Shown here one piece after another: positions 38,032 to 46,379 of a stretch of DNA of 64,000 nucleotides. The DNA is taken from NCBI RefSeq assembly GCF_003945765.1, contig NZ_CP027712.1, forward strand, positions 1,984,001 to 2,048,000, in the 5' to 3' direction. Numbering within the stretch: the stretch's first letter is position 1; each line of letters begins with the position of its first letter. This DNA comes from Pseudomonas chlororaphis subsp. chlororaphis (lineage in GTDB: Bacteria > Pseudomonadota > Gammaproteobacteria > Pseudomonadales > Pseudomonadaceae). The position numbers were made by a program, and so were the translations under genes. The notes below the pieces were generated by a model. It was not told where the DNA came from. It searched no databases and saw only the letters and a program-made list of their open reading frames with translations.

Positions 38032-38670
38032 ATGCAGAAAGAACCTCGTAAGGTCCGTGAGTTTCGTCGCCGTGAGCAAGAAATTCTCGATACCGCGCTC
38101 AAGCTGTTCCTCGATCAAGGTGAAGACAGCGTCACCGTCGAGATGATCGCTGATGCCGTTGGTATCGGCAAAGGGACCATCTACAAGCACTTCAAGTCCA
38201 AGGCGGAGATTTATCTGCGCCTGATGCTCGATTATGAGCGCGACCTGAATGAGCTGCTGCACTCTGCCGATGTCGACAAGGATAAGGAAGCCCTGTCCCG
38301 GGCCTACTTCGAATTCCGCATGCGTGATCCACAGCGTTACCGGCTGTTCGATCGCCTGGAAGAGAAGGTGGTCAAGGGCAACCAGGTGCCGGAAATGGTC
38401 GAGGAGCTGCACAAGATCCGTGCTTCCAACTTCGAACGCCTGACCCTGTTGATCAAGGGCCGCATCAGCGAAGGCAAGCTCGAAGACGTGCCGCCTTACT
38501 TCCACTACTGCGCGGCCTGGGCGCTGGTGCATGGCGCGGTGGCGCTGTATCACTCGCCGTTCTGGAGCAACGTGCTGGAAGACCAGGAAGGCTTCTTCCA
38601 GTTCCTGATGGACATCGGCGTGCGCATGGGCAACAAGCGCAAGCGCGACCCCGATAGCTCCGGCAACTGA
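38032..38670 (+). CDS. TetR/AcrR family transcriptional regulator
   Basis: A 212-residue regulator. The N-terminal helix-turn-helix (about residues 13-60) shows ILDTALKLFLDQGEDSVTV and IGIGKGTIYKHFKSKAEIY; the rest is the ligand-binding domain. ATG 38032 was chosen; the frame is open further upstream, but that stretch overlaps the divergent gene. It matches the PA2957-type regulator. The control target may be itself and the divergent aminotransferase. Confidence 0.88.
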   Translation: MQKEPRKVREFRRREQEILDTALKLFLDQGEDSVTVEMIADAVGIGKGTIYKHFKSKAEIYLRLMLDYERDLNELLHSADVDKDKEALSRAYFEFRMRDPQRYRLFDRLEEKVVKGNQVPEMVEELHKIRASNFERLTLLIKGRISEGKLEDVPPYFHYCAAWALVHGAVALYHSPFWSNVLEDQEGFFQFLMDIGVRMGNKRKRDPDSSGN

Positions 38671-38748
38671 TTCATTCAGTGGCCTTATGGCGCCATGATT
38701 TCTCTATATGGCGCAGTGTCCCAGGAATATACTCAGGCATGGGGCTTG

Positions 38749-38778
38749 CCAAAACCTGATTTTTGAGTCAGGTTTTGG
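38749..38778. repeat. Perfect 11-bp inverted repeat upstream of the moaA paralogue
   Basis: CCAAAACCTGA (38749-38759) and TCAGGTTTTGG (38768-38778) with loop TTTTTGAG. No T run follows, so it is not a canonical terminator; it lies 30 bp before the moaA start and may be an operator or leader hairpin. Confidence 0.65.
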
Positions 38779-38808
38779 TCGGTCACTCTTCCTTCGCCGG
38801 AGTCATCC

Positions 38809-39777
38809 ATGATCGTTGATCGTCAAGGCAGGCGTTTTCGCAATCTGCGTATCAGCCTGACTTCTGCCTGCAACTACGCCTGTACCTACTGCGTGCCCAA
38901 CGGCAAGCGGCTGGTGGCTGCCCAGGACGAGTTGTCGGCCGAGGCCATGGCGCGCGGCGTGGCCTATCTGATCGAGGCAGCAGGCATCGAACGCCTGCGG
39001 ATCACCGGCGGCGAGCCCCTGGTCAGTCCGAAACTCGAAGCCTTCATGGCGGCGGTGGGGCAAATGGGGCTGGAAGACATCAGCCTGACCACCAATGGCC
39101 AATTGCTTGCACGCAAGCTGCCGTTGCTGGTGGATGCCGGTATCCGGCGCATCAACGTTTCCCTCGATACCCTCGACGCCTCGGCTTTCCGCGGCATTGC
39201 GCGTGGCGGCGATCTGGCGACCGTGCTCGACGGCATGGACCAGGCTCGCGCGGCGGGTATGAAAATCAAGGTTAATATGGTGCCGCTGCGCGGGCAGAAC
39301 CTGGACCAGGTAATGCCGCTGCTCGACTACTGCCTGGAGCGTGGCTATGAACTGCGCTTTATCGAGCTGATGCGCATGGGCCATCTGGCCAGCGATTCCA
39401 ACGCTTTCCTGCAGCAGTTCGTCAGTCTGCAGCAGCTGCTGAGTCTGATCGGCGAGCGCTACGAATACCTGCAGGCCGATGCGCCGGTGGACGCCACCGC
39501 AGTGCGCTATGAAATTCCGGGGCAGGGCCATTTCGGCGTGATCGCCAATGAAAGCGTACCGTTCTGCCGGACCTGCTCGCGCCTGCGGCTGTCGTCCACC
39601 GGCTGGCTGCACGGTTGCCTGTCGTCGAGTAACCGGCATTACGTCGGCGATCTGCTGGACAAGCCGCGCCACCAGGCCTTGCCGGCCTTGCAGCGCTTGC
39701 TGGTCAAAGCCTTGGGCGACAAGCAGGACGTGGCATTCTCCGGTGGTGCGACGGTGATGAAAATCATCGGCGGCTAA
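38809..39777 (+). CDS. moaA: GTP 3',8-cyclase MoaA-like radical SAM protein
   Basis: A 322-residue radical SAM enzyme of the molybdenum cofactor pathway. The N-terminal cluster Cys21, 25, 28 (CNYACTYC) and C-terminal cluster (FCRTCSRLRLSSTGWLHGC) are both complete, and the C-terminus ends in the conserved GG pair. GGAG precedes the ATG. It stands alone, without moaC/moaE, so it is probably a paralogue (moaA2-like) rather than the only copy. Confidence 0.88.
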   Translation: MIVDRQGRRFRNLRISLTSACNYACTYCVPNGKRLVAAQDELSAEAMARGVAYLIEAAGIERLRITGGEPLVSPKLEAFMAAVGQMGLEDISLTTNGQLLARKLPLLVDAGIRRINVSLDTLDASAFRGIARGGDLATVLDGMDQARAAGMKIKVNMVPLRGQNLDQVMPLLDYCLERGYELRFIELMRMGHLASDSNAFLQQFVSLQQLLSLIGERYEYLQADAPVDATAVRYEIPGQGHFGVIANESVPFCRTCSRLRLSSTGWLHGCLSSSNRHYVGDLLDKPRHQALPALQRLLVKALGDKQDVAFSGGATVMKIIGG

Positions 39778-39803
39778 ACCCCATCTCCCTGATCCCCGTC
39801 CTC

Positions 39804-39936
39804 TGTAGCCGCTGCCGCAGGCTGCGATCGAGGGCGTAGCCCTCGCCAATCGAGGCGACCCATTTCTCTCCAGCCAATAGCCTTCACCAGGTTTGTGGCT
39901 GCTGCGCAGCCATTCGCAGCCTGCGGCAGCGGTTAC
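39804..39936. repeat. REPIN-like inverted pair, copy A
   Basis: TGTAGCCGCTGCCGCAGG begins a 24-base unit at 39804-39827; its inverted copy at 39913-39936 differs by one base. The spacer holds two further short inverted repeats (GAGGGCGTAGCCCTC). It lies between genes and matches copies B and C in this window. Confidence 0.85.
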
Positions 39937-40012
39937 AGGCGCCCGAGCTGGCGCGGAAGCTGCATCTCGTGGCCATTCGCCGGTTTTCCGTCACCGGCTT
40001 CTGGAGGGAAGG

Positions 40013-40615
40013 ATGCGTAGCCTGGTTTTGCTGCTGGCTTTTTTGGGGCTCGGCGGCTGCATGAATGTCAGCGATATGGGCGAGGGCGTTCGCTATCACA
40101 TGAGTGATGCGGGTTTTCTCGATCACAGTAATACCCAGCGCTCCAACTCGTTCCGCGTTCAACCGGACTCGTTCATTTTCATCGCCCAGGGCGCCTTTGC
40201 GCCGCCGGGCAGCGCCTACCCGCGCCCCAACGTGGTGGCCGAGGAAGCCTTCAAGGGCTTTATCGAATACTTCCCCATGGTCCGCCGCGCCCGGGCGCCG
40301 GAAGGCCTGGACCAGGCCATGGCCGAGGCCCGTGAGGTGGGTGCGCATTACCTGCTGTACACCCGTTTCGCCAAGGCCGACGACCGCATCGGCAACTCCG
40401 ATGAATGGTTCGACCAGGAAGCCGTGGATCGCCTGGGGATCGACAACGGCGTGATTCAGATCATGCTGATCGAGACCAGTACCCAGTATCTGATCGACAC
40501 CGCGCGGATTCGCAGTCGTGGCGGTTTACTGACGTTCCACGACAAAAAGCCGGAAGACCTGCTTGGCCCGCCGCTCGAACAATACGCCCGCAGCCTGTTA
40601 GGCTTGAGCGATTAA
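40013..40615 (+). CDS. DUF4823-type outer-membrane lipoprotein
   Basis: A 200-residue protein with a type II signal: MRSLVLLLAFLGLGGC, lipobox LGGC at residues 12-15. The rest (QVGAHYLLYTRFAKADDRIGN-like core, as AREVGAHYLLYTRFAKADD) matches the DUF4823 family of Pseudomonas lipoproteins. GGAGGGAAGG precedes the ATG. It lies 21 bp before the DUF1285 gene, so the two are likely co-transcribed. Function unknown. Confidence 0.8.
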   Translation: MRSLVLLLAFLGLGGCMNVSDMGEGVRYHMSDAGFLDHSNTQRSNSFRVQPDSFIFIAQGAFAPPGSAYPRPNVVAEEAFKGFIEYFPMVRRARAPEGLDQAMAEAREVGAHYLLYTRFAKADDRIGNSDEWFDQEAVDRLGIDNGVIQIMLIETSTQYLIDTARIRSRGGLLTFHDKKPEDLLGPPLEQYARSLLGLSD

Positions 40616-40636
40616 GCCAAGCACGAGGAGAGCAGC

Positions 40637-41200
40637 ATGAGTGGTCCGGGCAAAGCCAACGATCTGTTGGCGCAGATTCCCAAGGCGCAGAAGGGCTTGC
40701 CGCCGGTCCACCTGTGGAATCCCGACTTCTGTGGCGATATCGACATGCGTATCGCCCGCGACGGCACCTGGTACTACTTGGGTACCCCCATTGGCCGCAA
40801 ACCCATGGTCAAGTTGTTCTCCACCATTATTCGCCGCGACGGCGATGACTACTTCCTGATCACCCCAGTGGAAAAGGTCGGCATCAAGGTCGATGACACG
40901 CCTTTTGTCGCCGTCACCCTGGAGGTCGAAGGTGAAGGCGAGGCCCAGGTCCTGCGCTTTACCACCAACGTCGACGAGCAGGTCAGCGCCGGCGGCGAGC
41001 ATCCGCTGCGGGTGGTGATCGACCCGCAGACCCAGGAACCGGCGCCTTACGTTCATGTGCGCAGCAATCTGGAGGCGCTGGTGCACCGCAATGTGTTCTA
41101 CCAACTGGTGGAGCTGGCGGTGAGCCGTCCGATCGACGGTCAGAACTGGCTGGGCGTCTGGAGCGGCGGGGTGTTCTTCCCGATCGGCCTGGAGCCCTGA
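40637..41200 (+). CDS. DUF1285 domain-containing protein
   Basis: A 187-residue soluble protein of DUF1285: LWNPDFCGDIDMRIARDGTW and RKPMVKLFSTIIRRDGD are the hallmark phrases, with LGVWSGGVFFPIG at the end. Family structures show two-domain proteins that may bind a signalling ligand; no reaction is known. GAGGAG precedes the ATG. It follows the lipoprotein gene closely. Confidence 0.82.
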   Translation: MSGPGKANDLLAQIPKAQKGLPPVHLWNPDFCGDIDMRIARDGTWYYLGTPIGRKPMVKLFSTIIRRDGDDYFLITPVEKVGIKVDDTPFVAVTLEVEGEGEAQVLRFTTNVDEQVSAGGEHPLRVVIDPQTQEPAPYVHVRSNLEALVHRNVFYQLVELAVSRPIDGQNWLGVWSGGVFFPIGLEP

Positions 41201-41268
41201 GCTGCGAAACCTCTTGTTGATCGAATAAATATCTTGCGACGAAGATCCCATTTCGGGTATCAATTTGT

Positions 41269-41284
41269 ACATGATTAGACATGT
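41269..41284. promoter_or_regulatory. Inverted repeat overlapping the GntR start codon
   Basis: ACATG (41269-41273), six bases, CATGT (41280-41284). It spans the ATG at 41271, a place where an autorepressor operator could block both transcription and translation. Short half-sites make this tentative. Confidence 0.35.
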
Positions 41285-41984
41285 TCGATTTGACAAGAAA
41301 AAACGCGTGGTCGACGAGCTGATCCGACGCATCGAAAGCGGCCTTATGGAGGACGGTTTCCTGCTGCCGGGCGAGCATCAGTTGGCCCAGGAATTCTCGG
41401 TGAGTCGTGGCACCTTGCGCGAGGCCCTGGCCGAACTCAAACGCCGCAACTACATCGCCACCCAGAGCGGGGTCGGCTCCATCGTCACCTTTGACGGTGT
41501 GGTGCTGGACCAGCAAAACGGCTGGGCCCAGGCCCTGGCGGACAGCGGGGCGCTGATCAACACCGAGCTGCTGCGCCTGGAAGCGGTGCAGCGTCCCGAC
41601 CTGCTCAGTCGCTTCGGCACTGACCAGTTCATCGCCCTGGACCGGCGCCGACGCTCTACCGACGGCACCGTGGTTTCCCTTGAACGTTCCCTGATGCCTG
41701 CCACCGGAGGCCTGGAAAGCCTGCCGCGAGTAGGGCTGATCGATGATTCCCTGACCATTACCCTGGCCGCTTACGGCTATATCGGCGAGCGCGGCGATCA
41801 ATGGATCGGCGCCGAGCCACTGGGTGAAGAAGAGGCACGACTGCTGGGACGTCCGGCCGGCAGTGTGTTTCTCAAGGCCCTGCGGACCACCTATGACCGC
41901 CGCGGGCGTTTCATGGAACAGGTGGAGAGTTTTCTCGACCCGCTGCACTTTCGCCTGCACCTGGAATTCGGAGCGCAGAAATGA
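41271..41984 (+). CDS. GntR/UTRA family regulator (YegW-like)
   Basis: A 237-residue regulator with an N-terminal winged helix (LPGEHQLAQEFSVSRGTLREAL) and a C-terminal UTRA ligand domain (SLERSLMPATGG...YIGERGDQWIGAE). It overlaps the hydrolase gene by 4 bp (ATGA), so the regulator leads the operon. It is arranged like E. coli YegW near yegTUV. A phosphorylated sugar or nucleoside is the probable effector by family. ATG 41271 was taken; TTG 41265 is possible. Confidence 0.85.
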   Translation: MIRHVRFDKKKRVVDELIRRIESGLMEDGFLLPGEHQLAQEFSVSRGTLREALAELKRRNYIATQSGVGSIVTFDGVVLDQQNGWAQALADSGALINTELLRLEAVQRPDLLSRFGTDQFIALDRRRRSTDGTVVSLERSLMPATGGLESLPRVGLIDDSLTITLAAYGYIGERGDQWIGAEPLGEEEARLLGRPAGSVFLKALRTTYDRRGRFMEQVESFLDPLHFRLHLEFGAQK

Positions 41985-42979
41985 TCCCGCTGGATCGCGC
42001 GCTGGGCGCCTTTTACGGGCTGGCCCTGGGCGATGCCCTGGGCATGCCGACCCAATCCTTGAGCCGACAGCAGATCAAGCAGCGTTTCGGTGCCATCCAT
42101 CGCCTGGAGGACGCCGGCCCCGATCAGCCGATTGCCGCCAACATGCCCAAGGGCTCGATCACCGACGACACCGAGCAGGCGATCCTGGTCGGCGGCCTGC
42201 TGGTCGCGGGCAAGGGCCGGATCGAACCGGCGGCGCTGGCCCACAGCCTGATCGAGTGGGAAGCGGCGATGCAGGCCAAGGGCTCCCAGGACCTTTTGGG
42301 CCCCTCGACCAAGCGCGCCATCGAGATGATCCTCGCCGGCCATACCGCGGAAGAGGCCGGGCGCTACGGCACCACCAACGGCGCGGCGATGCGCATCACC
42401 CCGGTGGGCATCGCGGCGAACGTCGACGATGTCCAGGGCTTCATCCGCGCGGTGGTGGAAGCTTGCCAGGTCACCCATAACACCACGCTGGGTATCTCCA
42501 GCGCGGCGGCGGTGGCGGCGGTAGTATCCGCCGGGATCAATGGCGTGCCGCTGGGCGACGCCTTGCAGATCGGCGTGCAGATCGCCCTGGAAGCGGAGCG
42601 GCATGGTCACTGGGTGGCTGGCGGCCGTATTGCCACGCGCATCAGTTGGGCGCGCACCCTCAGCGTCGAAAGCGACAAGGCGCTGCTGGCCGATCTGCTG
42701 TACGACGTGATCGGCACCTCCGTCGCGTCCCAGGAATCAGTGGTGGTGTCCTTCGCCTTGGCGCATCAGGTGGCCATCGGCGAGCTGCAGGCGTTCGAGG
42801 CACTGTGCATGGCCGCGAGCCTTGGGGGCGACACCGATACCATTGCCGCGATCCTCGGCGCGATGCTCGGTGCCTGCCAGGGGATGGAGTGCTGGCCGGC
42901 CGCCTTGATCGAGCAGATCAAGCAGGTCAACGACCTGGACCTCGAACCGCTGGTGCAGGGGCTGCTGGCCCTGCGTTAA
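41981..42979 (+). CDS. ADP-ribosylglycohydrolase family protein (YegU-like)
   Basis: A 332-residue DraG/ARH-fold enzyme. The metal motifs are complete: SITDDTEQAI (Thr61-Asp62-Asp63-Thr64) and LGGDTDTIAAILG (about 281-293). FYGLALGDALGMPTQ is the family start. Members remove ADP-ribose from proteins, but the operon (permease, sugar kinase) argues for cleavage of an imported N-glycoside such as a nucleoside. It is coupled to the GntR gene. Substrate unknown. Confidence 0.87.
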   Translation: MIPLDRALGAFYGLALGDALGMPTQSLSRQQIKQRFGAIHRLEDAGPDQPIAANMPKGSITDDTEQAILVGGLLVAGKGRIEPAALAHSLIEWEAAMQAKGSQDLLGPSTKRAIEMILAGHTAEEAGRYGTTNGAAMRITPVGIAANVDDVQGFIRAVVEACQVTHNTTLGISSAAAVAAVVSAGINGVPLGDALQIGVQIALEAERHGHWVAGGRIATRISWARTLSVESDKALLADLLYDVIGTSVASQESVVVSFALAHQVAIGELQAFEALCMAASLGGDTDTIAAILGAMLGACQGMECWPAALIEQIKQVNDLDLEPLVQGLLALR

Positions 42980-43134
42980 AGACTGGCTGCATGGCCAAGG
43001 TTCCCACCACCTGTGCGCGAGCCGTCGCTGAAGCATTTTTGCCATGGATAGCAGGAAACGGCGAGGAGTGCCGGGATGTCTGATCGACTTCCGAAATTGC
43101 CGACAATCACAACAAGGGCAACAGGAGCTTTTTC

Positions 43135-44601
43135 ATGAGTGCATCGAACCCCGGGCAAAGCGCCGGGCAACTGGAAACCCGCGGCATCGAGCCGGTGCCG
43201 GAAGGCGAGTGCAACGGCCATCCGCTGCAACTGTTCTGGGTCTGGTTCGCCGCCAATATCAGCATCCTCGGCTTGCCGTTGGGGGCGACCCTGGTGGCCT
43301 TTCGTGGCCTGTCGATCTGGCAGGCGATCATCGTTGCCATCCTCGGCGCCGCCGGTTCGTTCGCGGTGGTGGGGATCATCTCCATCGCCGGGCGTCGCGG
43401 GCGGGCGCCGAGCCTGACGCTGTCGCGGGCGATCTTCGGCGTGCGCGGCAATATCGGCCCGACCCTGGTGTCGCTGATGTCGCGGGTGGGCTGGGAAACC
43501 GTCAACACCACTACCGCTGCCTTCGTCCTGTTGTCGCTGTGTTCGATCCTGTTCGGCTCGCCGGTGGAAGCCAAGAGTGCGCCGCTGCTGACCCTGCTGT
43601 TCATCGGTATTTTCGTGCTGCTGACCCTGGCCGTCTCCGGCCTCGGCCACGCCACCTTGCTGGTGATCCAGAAGTGGGCCACCTATGTGTTCGGCGCGCT
43701 GAACCTGCTGGTGGGCGGCTTCCTCTGCGCCACCATCGACTGGAGCGCGGTGTTCAACGCCTCCCCGGCGCCGTTGAGCGCGATGATCATCGGTATCGGC
43801 ACCATGGCCGCGGGCACCGGTATCGGCTGGGCCAATACCGGTGCCGACATGTCGCGTTACCAGCACAGCAGCGTCAAGGCCTCGCGCCTGGTGGCATCGG
43901 CGGCCTTCGGCGCCGGCATTCCGCTGGTGCTGCTGATTACCCTGGGTGGCCTGCTGTCGGTGGGCAACGATGACCTGGCCTCGGCCACCGACCCGATTGT
44001 GGCGATTCGCGACATGCTGCCGACTTGGATGGCGGTGCCGTACCTGATCACCGCTTTCGGCGGTCTGCTGCTGTCGAACAACCTGTCGGTGTACTCGGCC
44101 GGCCTGACCACTCTGACCCTGGGGCTCAAGGTCAAGCGGGTGTACGCGGTGGTGGTGGACATCGTGGCGATCTTCGCCGGCTCCATCTACTTCATGCTGA
44201 TCGCCGAGAGTTTCTATGGGCCGTTCATTACCTTCATTTCCTTGCTGGCGGTGCCTCTAACCGCCTGGGTCGGGATCTTCGTGGTCGACCTGATCCACCG
44301 TCACTACTACAGCCCCAAGGATCTGCTGGACGTCAGCCCGAGCAGCGCCTACTGGTATCGCGGCGGTGTCGAATGGCGGGCCTTCGGTGCCTGGGCACTG
44401 GCTATAGTGCTGGGTTTCAGCTTCACCACCATCGGTACCAGCGCCGAGAACGTCTGGTTCGCCGGGCCGCTGGCCGATTCCTGGCTGGGCCATAACGGCC
44501 TGGGCTGGATCGTCACCTTCCTGGTAGCCGGCGGCGTGTATGCCGCGCTGGGCGGGGCCAGGGATCGCCGCGGTGCTTTTGTCGAGAATGCCAATGCCTA
44601 G
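43135..44601 (+). CDS. NCS1 family cytosine/purine permease
   Basis: A 488-residue inner-membrane transporter with about twelve helices. The NCS1 phrases GECNGHPLQLFWVWFAANISI at the start, here in parts, and NTGADMSRYQHSSVKASRL are recognised. It carries nucleobases, nucleosides or related heterocycles with H+ or Na+. A 155-bp gap precedes it, and it overlaps the PfkB start. It replaces the MFS transporter YegT of the E. coli operon. Confidence 0.88.
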   Translation: MSASNPGQSAGQLETRGIEPVPEGECNGHPLQLFWVWFAANISILGLPLGATLVAFRGLSIWQAIIVAILGAAGSFAVVGIISIAGRRGRAPSLTLSRAIFGVRGNIGPTLVSLMSRVGWETVNTTTAAFVLLSLCSILFGSPVEAKSAPLLTLLFIGIFVLLTLAVSGLGHATLLVIQKWATYVFGALNLLVGGFLCATIDWSAVFNASPAPLSAMIIGIGTMAAGTGIGWANTGADMSRYQHSSVKASRLVASAAFGAGIPLVLLITLGGLLSVGNDDLASATDPIVAIRDMLPTWMAVPYLITAFGGLLLSNNLSVYSAGLTTLTLGLKVKRVYAVVVDIVAIFAGSIYFMLIAESFYGPFITFISLLAVPLTAWVGIFVVDLIHRHYYSPKDLLDVSPSSAYWYRGGVEWRAFGAWALAIVLGFSFTTIGTSAENVWFAGPLADSWLGHNGLGWIVTFLVAGGVYAALGGARDRRGAFVENANA

Positions 44602-45526
44602 AATGCTGCACACCGGCCAGGTTATCGTCGATCTGGTGATGTCCGTGGAGCGCCTGCCGAGCTCCGGCGGCGATGTGCTGGCGCAGTCCGCCAGCTTCGA
44701 GGCCGGCGGCGGCTTCAACGTGATGGCTGCCGCCCAGCGTAACGGCTTGCCGGTGCTGTACCTGGGGCGACACGGCAACGGTCGCTTCGGGGATCTGGCA
44801 CGTGAGGCGATGCGCGCCGAGGGCATCCGGATCGCTCTCGAGGCCAGCCGCACCGAGGACACCGGCCTGTGCGTGGCGCTGACCGAAGCCACGGCCGAAC
44901 GCAGCTTCATTTCCTATATCGGGGTGGAAGGCCAGCTGTCGGCCGAGGACCTGGACGGTGTCGCGGTGCAGGCCGATGACTTTGTCTATGTCAGCGGCTA
45001 CAGCCTGCTGCATGTCGGCAAGGCCGAGGCTTTGCTGGACTGGCTGCTGGCCTTGCCGCAGGGGATCCAGGTGGTGTTCGATCCGGGCCCGCTGGTGGAA
45101 TCGCCGGACTCCGAGGCCATGCGCCGGCTGCTGCCGCGTATCGATCTCTGGACCAGCAACAGCGTCGAGGCCTTGCGCTTCACCGGGACCTCGACCATCG
45201 CCGAAGCCCTGCGACGCCTGCATGACGAACTGTCGCAGGAGGTGTTGCTGGTGGTCAGGGACGGGCCGCAGGGCTGCTGGGTCAGCCAGCATGGCCATAG
45301 CGCCCATGTGCCGGGCTTCAAGGTCCGGGCGGTGGACAGCAACGGCGCTGGCGATGCCCATGCCGGAGTCTTCGTCGCAGCGCTGGCGCAGGGGCTGGAA
45401 CCGTTGCAGGCGGCGCGCCGGGCCAACGCCGCGGCGGCCCTGGCGGTGACCCGCTGGGGGCCGGCCACCGCGCCGGGGGCAGCGGAGGTGGATGCGCTGG
45501 TCAATGGGGATAGCGTCCGAGCCTAG
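44594..45526 (+). CDS. PfkB family carbohydrate kinase (YegV-like)
   Basis: A 310-residue ribokinase-fold enzyme. FEAGGGFNVMAAAQRNG is the substrate-side signature and VDSNGAGDAHAGVF the catalytic one (Asp of GAGD). Start 44594 was taken because GAG is spaced 8 nt before it; 44588 and 44603 are options. It overlaps the permease stop. It would phosphorylate the sugar released by the hydrolase or the nucleoside itself. End of the operon. Confidence 0.87.
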   Translation: MPRMLHTGQVIVDLVMSVERLPSSGGDVLAQSASFEAGGGFNVMAAAQRNGLPVLYLGRHGNGRFGDLAREAMRAEGIRIALEASRTEDTGLCVALTEATAERSFISYIGVEGQLSAEDLDGVAVQADDFVYVSGYSLLHVGKAEALLDWLLALPQGIQVVFDPGPLVESPDSEAMRRLLPRIDLWTSNSVEALRFTGTSTIAEALRRLHDELSQEVLLVVRDGPQGCWVSQHGHSAHVPGFKVRAVDSNGAGDAHAGVFVAALAQGLEPLQAARRANAAAALAVTRWGPATAPGAAEVDALVNGDSVRA

Positions 45527-45549
45527 GCGTTTGCCGACTGAACGAGAGT

Positions 45550-45596
45550 GATCGCGAGCAAGCTCGTTCCCGCCGGGAGTAGGCCTGCTCGCGATC
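45550..45596. repeat. REP-type inverted repeat
   Basis: GATCGCGAGCA (45550-45560) and TGCTCGCGATC (45586-45596), perfect 11-bp arms, with AGCTCGTTCCC/GGGAGTAGGCC inside. It is the common Pseudomonas GCGAGC repeat and lies between the PfkB gene and the convergent small gene. Confidence 0.8.
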
Positions 45597-45602
45597 CGTG
45601 GT

Positions 45603-45983
45603 TTATCCCGCCTTGCGCAATGCCTCGATCAGTTCCTGCTTGCTCATGGTCGAGCGGCCGCGAATGTTCTTCGTTCGGGCCTCCTTCAGCAGGCTGTCCT
45701 TCGTCTGGGTGCTCAGCGACGTCGTGCTGTTGCGGGCATGTCCTTCACGGCTGGCGACGGCACGCCTGGCCGAGGACTGGCGCGCGGCGGTTTTTTCCGA
45801 GGCCGGTGTGCGTTGCCCGGAACCGCCAGCCCGTTCCCCTCCACCGGACTGCTTGTTCACCGTGGCCCAGGCGCGCGCTTCGGCCTCGTCCTTGGGCACG
45901 CCCTTGGCTTCGTAGCCGGCTTCGATATGCGCGGCCTTGCGCTTCTGTTCGGCGGTGTATTTGGCTTTGCTTCCACGAGGCAT
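45603..45983 (-). CDS. Small basic protein with C-terminal Rho_N/SAP-like domain
   Basis: A 126-residue, strongly basic protein. The N-terminal ~45 residues (MPRGSKAKYTAEQKRKAAHIE at the start, seen in parts) match a family often named plasmid-stabilisation or KGG-like small protein; a Gly/Ser/Arg linker follows; the last ~32 residues (TKDSLLKEARTKNIRG...SKQELIEALRKAG) form a Rho N-terminal/SAP-like helix-turn-helix that can bind nucleic acid. GGAGAG lies upstream of ATG 45983. Function unknown; nucleic-acid binding is an inference. Confidence 0.78.
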   Translation of the reverse strand: MPRGSKAKYTAEQKRKAAHIEAGYEAKGVPKDEAEARAWATVNKQSGGGERAGGSGQRTPASEKTAARQSSARRAVASREGHARNSTTSLSTQTKDSLLKEARTKNIRGRSTMSKQELIEALRKAG

Positions 45984-46379
45984 GAGGGCTCTCCTTTGGC
46001 AATGGGTACCTGAAGTTGGGGCGGGAAAAAGGCCGATAAGTGCCCGGGAATCGACGGATGGGCTCTGGATACCCTGCCAGAGGGTGTGATCGCTATCACA
46101 GAAGCGCGGCATTTCGCGCAAGAGGGGTAGGCCAGGGCGGCCCGAGGTTTGCCAGGGCGGGGGAAGTCTCGCACAATGCCTGCCCCGGAAATGGATGTGT
46201 CTGACGAGTTGTCAGGCCTTTTCGCGAGATTCTCATGGATGATTCTTACGCCCCAGATCAGGGGCGGCTGATCGACACGGCACGCTGCCGTCAATCCCCT
46301 GTTGTGCCCATCCAACCCCGTCACCGGTCTGCCCGCTGCCGTGCGGTTGGTCGTGGCCTGTTTTTAAAGGAATGAACCA
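45984..46379. other. 396-bp gap between divergent genes, no gene seen
   Basis: Contains the presumed promoters of the small basic protein (minus) and of the YiiG-like lipoprotein (plus). A short CTGAC/GTCAG hairpin occurs near 46202-46216. AAAGGA precedes the yiiG ATG. No open frame here has a ribosome site or recognisable family. Confidence 0.5.
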
